Shown: positions 33,046 through 43,287, numbered from the stretch's first letter. The stretch is 64,000 nucleotides of DNA from Chitinophagales bacterium (GCA_017303415.1 JAFLBJ010000001.1:1-64000), one strand, 5' to 3'. Notes: a model not told the origin generated them from the sequence alone. Numbers and translations are program-made.

Positions 33046-36000
33046 ATGCAGGAACTTGTAAGCGCTTTAAACGAAATTATCAGCGAGGCCAAAACCGAAA
33101 AACATCCATATCCAAAAGATGAAGGAGCTTGCGATGCCGATCTTGCTTGGGAGGCCTCCCGGTTCTTTGCTACGCTAATACATAAGGCCGAACCGCTCGG
33201 CTTATACAAATCTTTTGAGCAGTACGAAGACTTTAAAGAACGGTATCAAAATTCAAATAATATTCTGATAGATGATGCCACCCTTTTCCAACAATGCTGG
33301 CTGAGAAACATTCTTGGATTTGTGGAAGTCACAGGTGGGGTTAGTTCTCTTTGCTTCCGGTTCAATGAAATTAGTGAATATAAAAATGAAATCCTGTTTT
33401 GGCTGGAATTTCAGCAAAATCATGAAAAAAGCGGGAAAAGAACAGTTGAAAAAAATCATATCGAATCAGCAGTAGAGTTATATGAGCGCCAATATCATAT
33501 GCAGCTGGACCGGAAAGGTGTTTTTTTCAATAAATGGACTTCGACAAAAGAGGGGCTGATTGAATATGCCGACTTTCAGGTTTACTTTAAACAGTACATT
33601 GACCACTGGGATGATTTTGCATTTATCTCCGCCTATGAACAGTTTAAAGAAAACATTGACGTAAAAACATTAATGGTAAAAAGAGAAGATTTAGATGAAC
33701 TGCATAAGTCATTCAAATTATTATTTCCCCAAATACCATCAATTAGGGCATTTATTGAGCAAAAAGTCATCACGGAAACTGATGTACATTATCAAATTGG
33801 CTTTTACAATACTGAACCAGGGTACTGGAGTGCACTGAAAGATAAGATCGGCGGCTTACTATGGGAACTAATAATCAGCGATGATACATATGCAGATGAT
33901 ACACAGAGATTAAAAACCTGGCTGACGAAACTCCTTTATTGGCCGATGTGGCCGGATCCCTTTTTATACATGACCGGGAATTCAGCAACCAGGTTTCTCA
34001 ATACGGCATTTGATTTGGTCATGACGGACACTGACATAAAAGGATCGAAAGATGAGTTTAGAAAAGTTTGTCTTGATAGCCGGTTGAGATATGATTCCCT
34101 ATTACCCCTAGAAAGGGCCATCAACTCCGGGGAATTCACATTAAATACCACAGATCATTATGAATTACTGACCAGCTTTAACAGATGGGAAAAAAAAGCC
34201 TCTATAACCTACTTATACGGACAGGATTCAAGGAATTTACTCACATACCTGATAAAATCCATTGTCAAATACGATGATGAGTATAGCCAGAAATCACAGC
34301 CCGATTCAGCCCCTGATACTAAAATAAATTATCACAGGGTCATTCGTTTGCTGGAATCAGGTCTTCAAAAACCTTTTCTGTTATGGGAAACTACACGGTT
34401 TATAATTAAAGATCGTCCGGTGATTATTCCTTACCTGATAATGGAAAAAGGATTGGAAAGCGTTGCTTTTCTACTGCTGGATGATTTGGATTTTTTTGCT
34501 TCTCAGAAGCAAATGATGAATATAGAACTCTGGAAACAATCAACCGCTCTCTTTCTGTTACAACTCCCAAAACAAGATAAATGGCAGGCTGCCAATAAAA
34601 TATTTCAGGTTTATCGCAGCCTGAATAATAATAAGTATGAAATTCCTTACAACCGGAGCAACACCAAACGGGAACAGGAGACACAGGAACAGCATCGTAC
34701 AAAGGAACTACTTGTTCTGGGTTTGCTTGAGGACAGCCGGTTACATCCATACATGACAAACCATAGGCAGTCGGAGTATTTACTTCCTGCATTATACCCG
34801 GAACTGGCAACGATTATCATGGAATATTCAAGCCAACCGTTGTATAATAACGGCACGGTCCAGTTTCCAATTCTCCAGTGGGATGCCATGTGCTGGCTGC
34901 TCAAAATCAGTACTTACTGGAAGTATCATGATCAGAAGGGGCCAATGAGTGAAACTATTGGTCATTTGACAAAGGAATTTCTGAACAGATATTTAAAAAG
35001 TATAGAGGTAACTGAAATTAAAAAGTATAATCATTTTGAAGAAAAAGAAGAGTTGAGAATTCCACTGTGGAGCGAGAAAATCGAGCGCCTTCATTTCATT
35101 GAATGGATCTATCCCATTTACTTTATCCATGCAAACGGTCTTCTTAATCAGTTTTTATCTCCCCGGATTGATATTGAACAGACACCGGACCGTTATCATG
35201 AAAAAAACAAATTCAGCGCCGACAAATTACGTACCCATATTGGAGTACTGCTGCAGGTTCTACGAAATTTATTGCAACCAGTATTGCCATACGGATTTGA
35301 AAAAAATGAGATACATATTATTAAGAAAAAAATTGAGTCCCAGATAATTGATTTCCTGAGAATCCATATCAAAGACGATCCCATAAGGGGCAAAATCGAT
35401 TTATTCGACTTTAACAGAGAATGGAGGTTTCAGGTCTCCGATAAAGAAGCCTTATTTCCGCAAATTGCCCGTGCGATCAACTGGTTTTCTAACCGGGATA
35501 CTATAATTAACACGATCAGCGAAACAGGAGATATTAGTAAACTGCTCACGTTACTTGATTTAGTAAAATCGGAGGGCGTGAAACAGAAATTAATAAAAAA
35601 AATTCAGGGACTTAATATTCAAACCTTTTTAGAGAACTACAATTGGATACCGGAAATTCAGCATGCTGTTACTAACCTATCCAGTCATCCTGAGTTATTA
35701 CCTCAGATAGAAAAGGCTATCGAATTCTGGAGACAGGAAGTCATGACCAGAAGGGATAAAAAAGAGTATCAATTGGTTCTTTACAAAGCGGAATTACTGG
35801 CAGCCTATTTTAAAAATTCGGAGACTCAGCTTGATGCGATTTCCGAGCCAGTTCTAAATTATCAAAGCCCTAGCGAACTGCGTCCCGCCGATTACAAGCA
35901 ATTCTATAAAGGGTTGCTATGTATACAAACGGGCCCCGCAAAGTCACACACAATTTTTAATGCACTCGTCAAACAGTATCCCGAATACCCCTCCTTTGCC

Positions 36001-37077
36001 CTGAACAGAATGGTAGCAAAGATTAATCTGGCGATGACAACAAATGAAATAACTCTTTATCAGGAAGCATTGGAAGAATGGAAAGAAGTTGAATCTGATA
36101 TAACAGACAACACACTGGACTATCTGGAGCCAGAACTTTCAGAAAACGTCATGACAGTCTTGAGCAAAACAGGCGACTATGATCAACTTGATACCCGTTA
36201 TAAAAGCCTGGACCTCCCGAACCGGATGAAACCCGCAGTACTTGAGATCATGGTGCAAAGCCTGATTGATCAGAAAAAATTTGCCCAGGCTCTTCAATTG
36301 GTCAGTTCTGCAAAAACCTATCATCAGTTCAGTGATATAACGGACATCCGATTTATAGAAGACTTTGAAAAAAGAATCAGCCAGGTTGACGATATAGATG
36401 AACTAAAGAATCATTATGCCAGAATATTCAACACTGAACCAGGAAAGCTAATAAGAATATTTCCTAAAAACTTAAATGGACAGTTAGAGCTGAATCAGTT
36501 TATCGTCAAAGAAATCATCCTTGCGGCTGATAAATTACTGGAAAAAATAAAATCAATTGAAGAAATCAAAGACGAAAATAAGTACAATGATCTCATGGAA
36601 CTACTGCTGGATACACGGATCAATCCATGGGGCTGGCAAGTCGGCGACCAGTCCAGGGGAGCCTATTCAGGTATAGGGGGTAAACAGCCGGGTGAAAGGG
36701 ATTTGCCCATAATGAACCGGTACAAGCGGGTGATGATGGTATGTGAAGCTTTTATTTACCGGAACCCTGCATCCGTCAAGTCGCATCTTGAGAAAATATT
36801 CAATTATCATCATCAGCGTGAAGCGTTCACCCTGTTAGTTTATGACTTGAGCGAAAATCCCGGGGTTTTTGAAAGCAACTGGAAAAAATATAGCGATGAG
36901 ATACTTCCATCAACTACCTATCCCACAGGCTTTGAAATTACAGGTGCGGTTACTGAAATAAGTAATAAACTTGGCTACAGCAAATCTGCAATAAAAGTCT
37001 GCATGTCGGAACATGGTAGTGGAACGATCCTTTATCACATATTTGTAAATCTGCATTACCGGGTTACTGTAAGTTAA
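33046..37077 (+). CDS. Giant helical protein, candidate defence component (novel)
   Basis: A 1343-aa cytoplasmic protein without signal or membrane segments and without a Walker, nuclease or protease motif I can identify. It is mostly alpha-helical. The middle and C-terminal parts alternate helix pairs like a TPR/HEAT-type scaffold (ALEEWKEVESDITDNTLDYL, QKKFAQALQLVSSAKTY). The last 150 residues differ: DTRINPWGWQVGDQSRGAYS, GERDLPIMNRYKRVMMVCEA, FNYHHQREAFTLLVYDLSEN, and GYSKSAIKVCMSEHGSGTI then LYHIFVNLHYRV. This block is rich in Trp, Tyr, His and Gly and looks like a conserved functional domain. The next gene starts 20 bp after its stop. The function is unknown. The pair resembles a sensor/scaffold plus HEPN effector. 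Confidence 0.8.
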   Translation: MQELVSALNEIISEAKTEKHPYPKDEGACDADLAWEASRFFATLIHKAEPLGLYKSFEQYEDFKERYQNSNNILIDDATLFQQCWLRNILGFVEVTGGVSSLCFRFNEISEYKNEILFWLEFQQNHEKSGKRTVEKNHIESAVELYERQYHMQLDRKGVFFNKWTSTKEGLIEYADFQVYFKQYIDHWDDFAFISAYEQFKENIDVKTLMVKREDLDELHKSFKLLFPQIPSIRAFIEQKVITETDVHYQIGFYNTEPGYWSALKDKIGGLLWELIISDDTYADDTQRLKTWLTKLLYWPMWPDPFLYMTGNSATRFLNTAFDLVMTDTDIKGSKDEFRKVCLDSRLRYDSLLPLERAINSGEFTLNTTDHYELLTSFNRWEKKASITYLYGQDSRNLLTYLIKSIVKYDDEYSQKSQPDSAPDTKINYHRVIRLLESGLQKPFLLWETTRFIIKDRPVIIPYLIMEKGLESVAFLLLDDLDFFASQKQMMNIELWKQSTALFLLQLPKQDKWQAANKIFQVYRSLNNNKYEIPYNRSNTKREQETQEQHRTKELLVLGLLEDSRLHPYMTNHRQSEYLLPALYPELATIIMEYSSQPLYNNGTVQFPILQWDAMCWLLKISTYWKYHDQKGPMSETIGHLTKEFLNRYLKSIEVTEIKKYNHFEEKEELRIPLWSEKIERLHFIEWIYPIYFIHANGLLNQFLSPRIDIEQTPDRYHEKNKFSADKLRTHIGVLLQVLRNLLQPVLPYGFEKNEIHIIKKKIESQIIDFLRIHIKDDPIRGKIDLFDFNREWRFQVSDKEALFPQIARAINWFSNRDTIINTISETGDISKLLTLLDLVKSEGVKQKLIKKIQGLNIQTFLENYNWIPEIQHAVTNLSSHPELLPQIEKAIEFWRQEVMTRRDKKEYQLVLYKAELLAAYFKNSETQLDAISEPVLNYQSPSELRPADYKQFYKGLLCIQTGPAKSHTIFNALVKQYPEYPSFALNRMVAKINLAMTTNEITLYQEALEEWKEVESDITDNTLDYLEPELSENVMTVLSKTGDYDQLDTRYKSLDLPNRMKPAVLEIMVQSLIDQKKFAQALQLVSSAKTYHQFSDITDIRFIEDFEKRISQVDDIDELKNHYARIFNTEPGKLIRIFPKNLNGQLELNQFIVKEIILAADKLLEKIKSIEEIKDENKYNDLMELLLDTRINPWGWQVGDQSRGAYSGIGGKQPGERDLPIMNRYKRVMMVCEAFIYRNPASVKSHLEKIFNYHHQREAFTLLVYDLSENPGVFESNWKKYSDEILPSTTYPTGFEITGAVTEISNKLGYSKSAIKVCMSEHGSGTILYHIFVNLHYRVTVS

Positions 37078-37097
37078 ATTTTAAATTTTCTTTACCA

Positions 37098-38897
37098 ATG
37101 AAACTAAATTGGTTGACCAATCCCAATCCGAATCTGCAGGCAAAAATGCGATACTTCGCGGATTATTTTCTTTATTCCAACGAATTCCTGGGCAAGTTGC
37201 CGGACTTACCTTTTGATAATCCGATATCGTATATCAGCAAGATTGTATTTCAGATTGACAACAATATCGAACGTAGCCCCCACTATATTGATAACCATTT
37301 TCAGCAGCTAACCCATTTTTTTGGCAATTTTTTAAAGAAGCACTTTCCATCTTTTGAGGCAGTAAAAATTAGCTACGACCTGTATAACCAGGCTGGCACC
37401 GCCGGTAAGAAGGTGAAATGGTTAAAAGCTAACCAGGGTTTCAAAACAGAATTGGAGGAAGTACAAACTGAACTTGAAACTTCGCTTTTTGGTCTATTAT
37501 TTTCCAATCTCACCAAATTTATTGTATGTCGGCATAGTTTACAAAAGCACCGAAAAGGAATAGAGTTCTATACGCAATTGTTAGTTTCATTGTTCCGGCT
37601 AAACAATCATTCCAAAAAATCAGTAGATAAATATATCGATCGGATTCTGTCATCAAATATGTACGAATTTCCATTTCCCTTGGATATATATGAACATAAT
37701 AAGGATGAATCGTATCAGGATACGGCGCAGGATTATCTTAACAACAGGGATTTTATAAAACAGTTTGAAGGGTTGCAAAATCTCATGATAAATCCCCGGC
37801 ACCGGAAAGGACATTTTGTGTACGTGATCAATCGGACAAATATTGGGAAGGAACTGGAAAATTCTTTTTTCGTAAAGCTGAATAGGGTAACATTTATTTC
37901 TCCTGCTCATCCGCAATTCCGGGAGCTGAAAAAAAGTCTCAGGTTGAAAGACCGTGAACAGCATCGTTTCGCTAAAATGTACCCCCGCTTTTTCGGCAGG
38001 CACAAACTGCTGGCCTATATTGAACTTAATTATGAGAGCAAGAAAACAACAAGCCTGGAGGGTGTGCAATTAGTGGAGGAAGAAATACACTTGTTGAATG
38101 GATACCTGGACACAAATCTTCAGTTGGAACCTGGCAATTTTCTGTTTACTGAAGATTTTAAGGGACGGGGCTGGCATGCCAATATCAGTTGGATGAACGG
38201 GAAAATAGAATGGTTGGATAAATTCAAACATGACAGGTTAGTGAGTTCACCTTTCGTGCGACTTAAAGGTCATGGCCCCAATAACCAGTTACTTCACAAT
38301 GAAAAGGTATTTATTAAAGCTGATACTATAGGGCCAGTTTCTCTTTTCTGGCAATATATCGAGAATTTGTTCTGGTCGCAGAATGTCAGCAACGAAGGCA
38401 TAAGAGCGAGATTTTCCGTTATCCTGTCTAATAAAACCAGTCAGTTCACAGATTGGCTTTTATTACACATCGGGAATTTATTTTTTGGTGCAGCTCACGG
38501 TAAATACTCGGAAGAATTTGGTCCTGATCAATCTACCCTGGAACTGCTTGGTTCAGAATTAGGATATCGGCAGAACCTAAAATTTCCGATCAGGAAATAT
38601 TTGCCGCAGATTAAACATCCGTTTTTGAGACGAATAATACAATATTACTTGACTACGAAAAGTAAGAAAAACCGCGAGAAATGGGATCTATACTTTAAGT
38701 CATTGATCCTGGAATTACAGGAAATCAGGAATGCCGAATTACATAGCGGCTATGTTAATGGTTTTTCAGATATTAAAATGAAAGAATTAGTGCCGTATGT
38801 CATGTACAAGGCCCGATGGGCCATTATTAATTTCTGGGAAGATCATAAAGAACTAAGTTTTGAAGAAGTGATTGCCCATGTCTCAAAACCAGAGTGA
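37098..38897 (+). CDS. ApeA-like HEPN protein paired with the 1343-aa gene
   Basis: A 599-aa soluble protein. The N-terminal 350 residues are not recognised but contain ordered blocks (HRKGHFVYVINRTNIGKEL, RFAKMYPRFFGRHKLLAYIE). The C-terminal part follows the ApeA-type HEPN layout: GPVSLFWQYIENLFWSQNVS (the LFxxWQxIExLF helix), a long helical stretch, then LILELQEIRNAELHSGYVNG, in which R544-N545-x-x-x-H549 is the RNxxxH catalytic motif. ApeA HEPN proteins are abortive-infection RNases. It is 20 bp downstream of the 1343-aa gene, convergent with the STAND gene (12-bp gap), and has no further cistron. I infer an RNase effector, but the target is unknown. Confidence 0.75.
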   Translation: MKLNWLTNPNPNLQAKMRYFADYFLYSNEFLGKLPDLPFDNPISYISKIVFQIDNNIERSPHYIDNHFQQLTHFFGNFLKKHFPSFEAVKISYDLYNQAGTAGKKVKWLKANQGFKTELEEVQTELETSLFGLLFSNLTKFIVCRHSLQKHRKGIEFYTQLLVSLFRLNNHSKKSVDKYIDRILSSNMYEFPFPLDIYEHNKDESYQDTAQDYLNNRDFIKQFEGLQNLMINPRHRKGHFVYVINRTNIGKELENSFFVKLNRVTFISPAHPQFRELKKSLRLKDREQHRFAKMYPRFFGRHKLLAYIELNYESKKTTSLEGVQLVEEEIHLLNGYLDTNLQLEPGNFLFTEDFKGRGWHANISWMNGKIEWLDKFKHDRLVSSPFVRLKGHGPNNQLLHNEKVFIKADTIGPVSLFWQYIENLFWSQNVSNEGIRARFSVILSNKTSQFTDWLLLHIGNLFFGAAHGKYSEEFGPDQSTLELLGSELGYRQNLKFPIRKYLPQIKHPFLRRIIQYYLTTKSKKNREKWDLYFKSLILELQEIRNAELHSGYVNGFSDIKMKELVPYVMYKARWAIINFWEDHKELSFEEVIAHVSKPE

Positions 38898-38909
38898 ACC
38901 ATAAGAATT

Positions 38910-41900
38910 TCAAAGGAGACTATTGCGGAGTATTATATAAATCGTGTTGGCTTTTAGCGGCGCTGCTTTATCATGATATTGTTCCTCCGTCATTACATAA
39001 TTCTCAATAATGGGAATCTGCTTTCTTGTCCCCATCTTCGCAAGTGATCTGCAAATAATAATTAGGCCGGCAAAGCTATTAGCTGATTGGGCAAATTTTG
39101 CTAAACACATAGCGAACTGGTCCCGGTCAATTAAACGGCCAGAAAGCTTTTCCAAATACTGATCAAAGTCAAATGCCTGTTTAGATATTTCCAAATGCCT
39201 TAGTTCCTCCACAATGTCGTCTTGAGTTGGCAATACGTTTTTCTTAGACTCTTTGCTCAGATACGATGCAATCTTTTGTACCCATTCCGGGTAATTCGAT
39301 AGCCGGCACTGCCTGGCGATTTCTGATAAACCGTGATCCTCCATCAGCTCGAAATAAGGTTGTAGACTTTCGAGCCTTGCTAGAGAAATTTGCCGGTTGC
39401 CTGGATCAACCAGATTGCCAAACAGGAAGTGAATATGCCTGAATTCGTCTGCCATAAAACTCGCATTCGTCCTTTCTTCCTGTGTCAGGTTCCACGGCAC
39501 ATCAGGAATAATAAAATAACCCCGCAGCGGCCCCTGGTAATAATCCTTTACCCGGTCCCAATGTCCAAAGCCTAAGCGGTTTATTTCCCCTGCGGCAAGC
39601 TGTCTGGTTTTGGGAGTAGCGATCAGTAAGGCTATGATAAATCCGTGGCTTACCCAACTGATGTTATCCCAAAATTCAAGAAGGATTTCTTCGGCATCTG
39701 CTTGATTGATCTTTCGAAGGACTTCAATAGCTGCCCCTATGCGGACCGGATTTGTTTCCGGGATAGTCTTCGCAAGAAATTTTTTGAAATAGGCTTTAAC
39801 ATCCGGGTTCCAGATTTCATCCGCCTGCAGCATATAATTTAGGTCCTTCTCTGCAAGTTGTAAATATTCCGGAACGACTGTCATATCCCTTAAGCTGCGC
39901 CGCCAATTCAGGGAGAATTCATAAATGGCTGTATCTTCCTTCGGAATTGATTTTAATTCTGCAAGCACGATGGCATCGCTTTCATTACCGCACCAATACC
40001 TGAAAGCACGGTAACGTTCTTTCTCAGGATTGGTCTTGTCCTTCCAATGATTAAATAAAAATGCTCTTGTTGGTTCGGATAGCTTAGATCGTCCTCTTCT
40101 TACATCCCACCGATCATCATCGAAAGCTGCATCTGAGAAAACTTCTTGCTCTATAGGACTGCCCTGATTAGTTAGCCGCTTGATGACAGCTCCAAGTGCA
40201 GCAGGAGAATCCAGGAAATTAATAATAGCAAAAATGAGTTGTGCGTATATAGGATTTTCACTAAGCATCACCAGGTGGTTGATTTGTTCGTCCGTGAACT
40301 CCCACCGGATTCCAGTTAGTTCATGCACCACATCATTTTTAATTCCACGGCTTTGGTACTTTCTGTTAGGGTCCACTTTTAGCGTTGCCCAGTAATCCAA
40401 CGCATCTGTAAGCACTGAAAGATTCTCGCCATTAAAGCAGTTCAAAATTGCCCATAGATAGACGTGCAGTTCATTCTCATTTTTATTGCTATTCCAGTGC
40501 TTCTGTAGCGAAGGCAGCAACGTCGGAGAACGGAGATAACCAGCAAGTAAATACGTAGGAGATCTACCTTTTTCGGTGAGCTTTTGATTTAATAGCGATT
40601 CAACATCATTAAGCGTTTTTTCAAAGTTTAATTGCAGCACATGATCTAGCACTATATCTCGCCAGTAATTGAACGATCTCGGGGGAAACCATTCCTGACA
40701 GGCATAATAACGTATGCCTTCTGTGGTTTCACCATTGCGGAAGCGGGCGAGATAAAGTTCTAAACACTCAGGCAAACCTTTTGTTATTTTCATTACATCC
40801 TTCGTATCAAAACTGAGAAGGGCAAATGCGGCAGACCGGTATACTTCCTGCGTGATATTATTGGTACGAATCTGAGCATTCCATTGGTTGATTTTACCGG
40901 CAATCCGGTCAAAATAATTTTGGTGTTTCTCTCCCTGGAGAAATTTCAAAGAATGAAAAACAGCAGGCGGATTGAGTGATAGCAATTGTTCAATTTGCAA
41001 ATCAGAAAGTTCCTGTCCTGCAATGGCTGCTCCGATCCATTGTGAGTAATAGGGGTCTTCGATGATTGAAGTGTAATTAGCTGCGTTCGGAAGAAGATTT
41101 TGTAAACTTACAATCAGTAAATAATCTCTGATGCGGTCGTGCCTGAAAACGATACTATCATCAGGTTCTGCATGAAACAACTTCCTGTTCACGGCCAGTT
41201 TTTCAAAGCTGTCAAAATCACGGCCTGTATCTCTAAAATATTTTCTTAGCGAAGAATAAGTTGGATGCAGGTCACGATTGCTGAGCATATGATAACCTAT
41301 CGCATCAAGGACCAATACAAAGCGGTTCGTTGTCAGGCTTGCTTTGCTGGATAAATCATTAATATTTTCCTGGACATACCATTCAATGATCTGCTGGCCA
41401 TGATTGGCGATAAAACCACCACTTTTAATGATCCTGTCCAAATACAAAGTCATTAACAACGGGTCTTGCCTGGTCACATTTAATATCTCAATGATCTGCG
41501 AATCCGACAAGGACAATCCCTGCCTGGAAAGCCGCTGCTTAATAAACTCTGCACCCTCTTGCCGGTTGATAGTATTGAGCTTGAGGGTTTGATAAAAATT
41601 TTCTTTTGCGGCGCTATTTTTTATCAACCCGATATTTTGCGGCCAAACGGGACATACCATTTTTAAATTATCCGGTTCAGCGACCTGTGTCCATGAAATT
41701 ATTTTATCCAGTAAAACACCAGGATTATTACTATTGATATCGTCGATGATGATTAATGGCGATCCAGCCAATAACTGTGGTAATAAATCCTTACCAATAA
41801 ATAAGTCCGGGTAATGTCGCTTTAATTGACGCTCAATAGCATCAAATATTCCTGTTGAATCGGCGATTATACCTGGCTCAAGGCGCAAGACTACTTCCTC

Positions 41901-42635
41901 GGCATGATAAGCTTTCATTGCAAGGCTAAGAGAAGCTGCGCTTTTTCCCCCTCCGGAAGGAGCAACCAAAAGAGCCAATTTGGTGGCTAACTTCTCTAAT
42001 TGTTTTGACAACTTTTGAACGGCAGAAGTGTCAACAAGTGAAGACTCCTCGGTGAAAATGGCCTGACTGTAATTGGCAAGATTCTCACGAGAAATTTCTC
42101 TTAGCAAAGACTGTGACAACTGTACAGCCCTGATGCCCAAATGCTTCCATCTGAGGTATTGACCGACAGGATCGTTATCCAGGAAATCTTCGAGATTAGA
42201 AAGCTCGATAGTTTTTACCTCAATAAATTTTTCAGGGACCTTTTCCTGAACTTTATTTTCAAGTTCCACGCTGACCCGTTGGTTGGTCACCAGAAAAATC
42301 TGGAATGCACATTCCGGATTTGTAAGGCGCTTCTGCCGTACTATACGTAAGGCTTTTATCAGGTCGCCATCGTTTCCCGGTTTTTTAGGATCTTCTTTTA
42401 GCCACTTCTTTTCCAGGTTGGAATCATCGGTCGTGTATTCAATGTATCCGTAGAGATCTTTTTTTATCGGAGCAAAGGCATCAACCGGGCTTCGGACGGA
42501 TTCTCCTTTTTCATTTAACCCTGCTTCGATCAAATCCTTTAGCTCAGGATATTTTCTGCGAAGAATATCACTACCAATCTTTTCAAATTTTGACCGGTCG
42601 GTTATTGCCTTAAGGATTTCTGCGGTAGTCATCAA
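38910..42635 (-). CDS. STAND NTPase with N-terminal restriction-like domain (Avs-like)
   Basis: A 1241-aa protein. Residues 1-160 resemble a PD-(D/E)XK/Mrr-type fold: FEKIGSDILRRKYPELKDLI, then PVDAFAP (D52) and LYGYIEYTTDD (E66). The Lys of the canonical ExK is Thr here. Residues 190-450 are a P-loop NTPase: Walker A APSGGGKS (225-232), Walker B LIIIDDI (about 294-300), and sensor-like segments WPQNIGLIK and RHDRIRDYLL. The remaining 700 residues are a helical repeat array, as in the sensor half of STAND/Avs antiphage proteins. This order (nuclease-like effector, STAND, repeat sensor) matches the antiviral ATPases that detect conserved phage proteins. It converges on the HEPN gene pair with a 12-bp gap and lies downstream of a 96-aa gene. 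Confidence 0.75.
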   Translation of the reverse strand: MMTTAEILKAITDRSKFEKIGSDILRRKYPELKDLIEAGLNEKGESVRSPVDAFAPIKKDLYGYIEYTTDDSNLEKKWLKEDPKKPGNDGDLIKALRIVRQKRLTNPECAFQIFLVTNQRVSVELENKVQEKVPEKFIEVKTIELSNLEDFLDNDPVGQYLRWKHLGIRAVQLSQSLLREISRENLANYSQAIFTEESSLVDTSAVQKLSKQLEKLATKLALLVAPSGGGKSAASLSLAMKAYHAEEVVLRLEPGIIADSTGIFDAIERQLKRHYPDLFIGKDLLPQLLAGSPLIIIDDINSNNPGVLLDKIISWTQVAEPDNLKMVCPVWPQNIGLIKNSAAKENFYQTLKLNTINRQEGAEFIKQRLSRQGLSLSDSQIIEILNVTRQDPLLMTLYLDRIIKSGGFIANHGQQIIEWYVQENINDLSSKASLTTNRFVLVLDAIGYHMLSNRDLHPTYSSLRKYFRDTGRDFDSFEKLAVNRKLFHAEPDDSIVFRHDRIRDYLLIVSLQNLLPNAANYTSIIEDPYYSQWIGAAIAGQELSDLQIEQLLSLNPPAVFHSLKFLQGEKHQNYFDRIAGKINQWNAQIRTNNITQEVYRSAAFALLSFDTKDVMKITKGLPECLELYLARFRNGETTEGIRYYACQEWFPPRSFNYWRDIVLDHVLQLNFEKTLNDVESLLNQKLTEKGRSPTYLLAGYLRSPTLLPSLQKHWNSNKNENELHVYLWAILNCFNGENLSVLTDALDYWATLKVDPNRKYQSRGIKNDVVHELTGIRWEFTDEQINHLVMLSENPIYAQLIFAIINFLDSPAALGAVIKRLTNQGSPIEQEVFSDAAFDDDRWDVRRGRSKLSEPTRAFLFNHWKDKTNPEKERYRAFRYWCGNESDAIVLAELKSIPKEDTAIYEFSLNWRRSLRDMTVVPEYLQLAEKDLNYMLQADEIWNPDVKAYFKKFLAKTIPETNPVRIGAAIEVLRKINQADAEEILLEFWDNISWVSHGFIIALLIATPKTRQLAAGEINRLGFGHWDRVKDYYQGPLRGYFIIPDVPWNLTQEERTNASFMADEFRHIHFLFGNLVDPGNRQISLARLESLQPYFELMEDHGLSEIARQCRLSNYPEWVQKIASYLSKESKKNVLPTQDDIVEELRHLEISKQAFDFDQYLEKLSGRLIDRDQFAMCLAKFAQSANSFAGLIIICRSLAKMGTRKQIPIIENYVMTEEQYHDKAAPLKANTIYIILRNSLL

Positions 42636-42712
42636 AACAGGCTGATTTTTAGGAAAAATGCTGTCTCGAAAGATACAGAAAATGGGCTGATCAGGATCGG
42701 CTATCAGCCGGA

Positions 42713-43003
42713 TTATGCCTGGATAGATTTGAGTTTCTCATAAAACTCCGTCAGGTCGGCTTTCTTTAATATCTCGGTATGCATCTCCCTGAGTTCCTCA
42801 CTGACTTCCTTTGGTAAAGCACTTATTATTTCGTCAGTGGGCTCATTTTTGGAAGTCAGTAATCCGGTTTCCAGTAGCCTGCCGAGAAGGATAATATTTT
42901 GACGGCTCATATGCAAAACGATCTTGCATTTTTCAGTCATTCCAGGACTGCTCAAAATGGTTTCAAAAATCTTCGCTTTTTCTTTGTTTACTGCACTGCT
43001 CAT
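42713..43003 (-). CDS. Small helical hypothetical protein
   Basis: A 96-aa, probably all-alpha protein: AVNKEKAKIFETILSSPGMT, IVLHMSRQNIILLGRLLETG, ALPKEVSEELREMHTEILKK. No helix-turn-helix is certain. It is divergent from mobC, across the intergenic region that contains the putative oriT, and 77 bp upstream of the STAND gene on the same strand. It could regulate the mobilization genes or be a small partner of the STAND protein. No family is recognised. Confidence 0.5.
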   Translation of the reverse strand: MSSAVNKEKAKIFETILSSPGMTEKCKIVLHMSRQNIILLGRLLETGLLTSKNEPTDEIISALPKEVSEELREMHTEILKKADLTEFYEKLKSIQA

Positions 43004-43148
43004 AACTCACATTTTTATTTATTAAAAATCGTTCTCAAAACTATTATTTATTCGCTGATAGGAGCTAATCAGAATTTGATCAGGTGTTTATTATCGGAAT
43101 CGGTCAGTTTAACTTTACAAGGTCAAAGGTTGCTGTGTCTGCAACCGG

Positions 43149-43181
43149 CAAGATGTTCAATTGTTGCACAATTGCATCTTG
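43149..43181. other. Candidate oriT inverted repeat upstream of mobC
   Basis: CAAGATG-TT-CAATTG, loop TTGCA, CAATTG-CATCTTG: arms of 7 and 6 bp interrupted by a 2-nt bulge, ending 106 bp before the mobC start. Immediately downstream are GTCCC (43182-43186) and GGGAC spaced around a CTCCGGAG palindrome. An inverted repeat just upstream of mobC/relaxase genes is where a nic region is expected. No nick site can be assigned by eye. Confidence 0.4.
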
Positions 43182-43287
43182 GTCCCTATGCCTCCGGAGT
43201 CGGCGGGACTATGGGAAAAGAAGCTTAAAGGGCATAGCGGCAAAAAACAGTGCTTGTCTTTTGCCGGAGATAATGTGAAAATGAATC

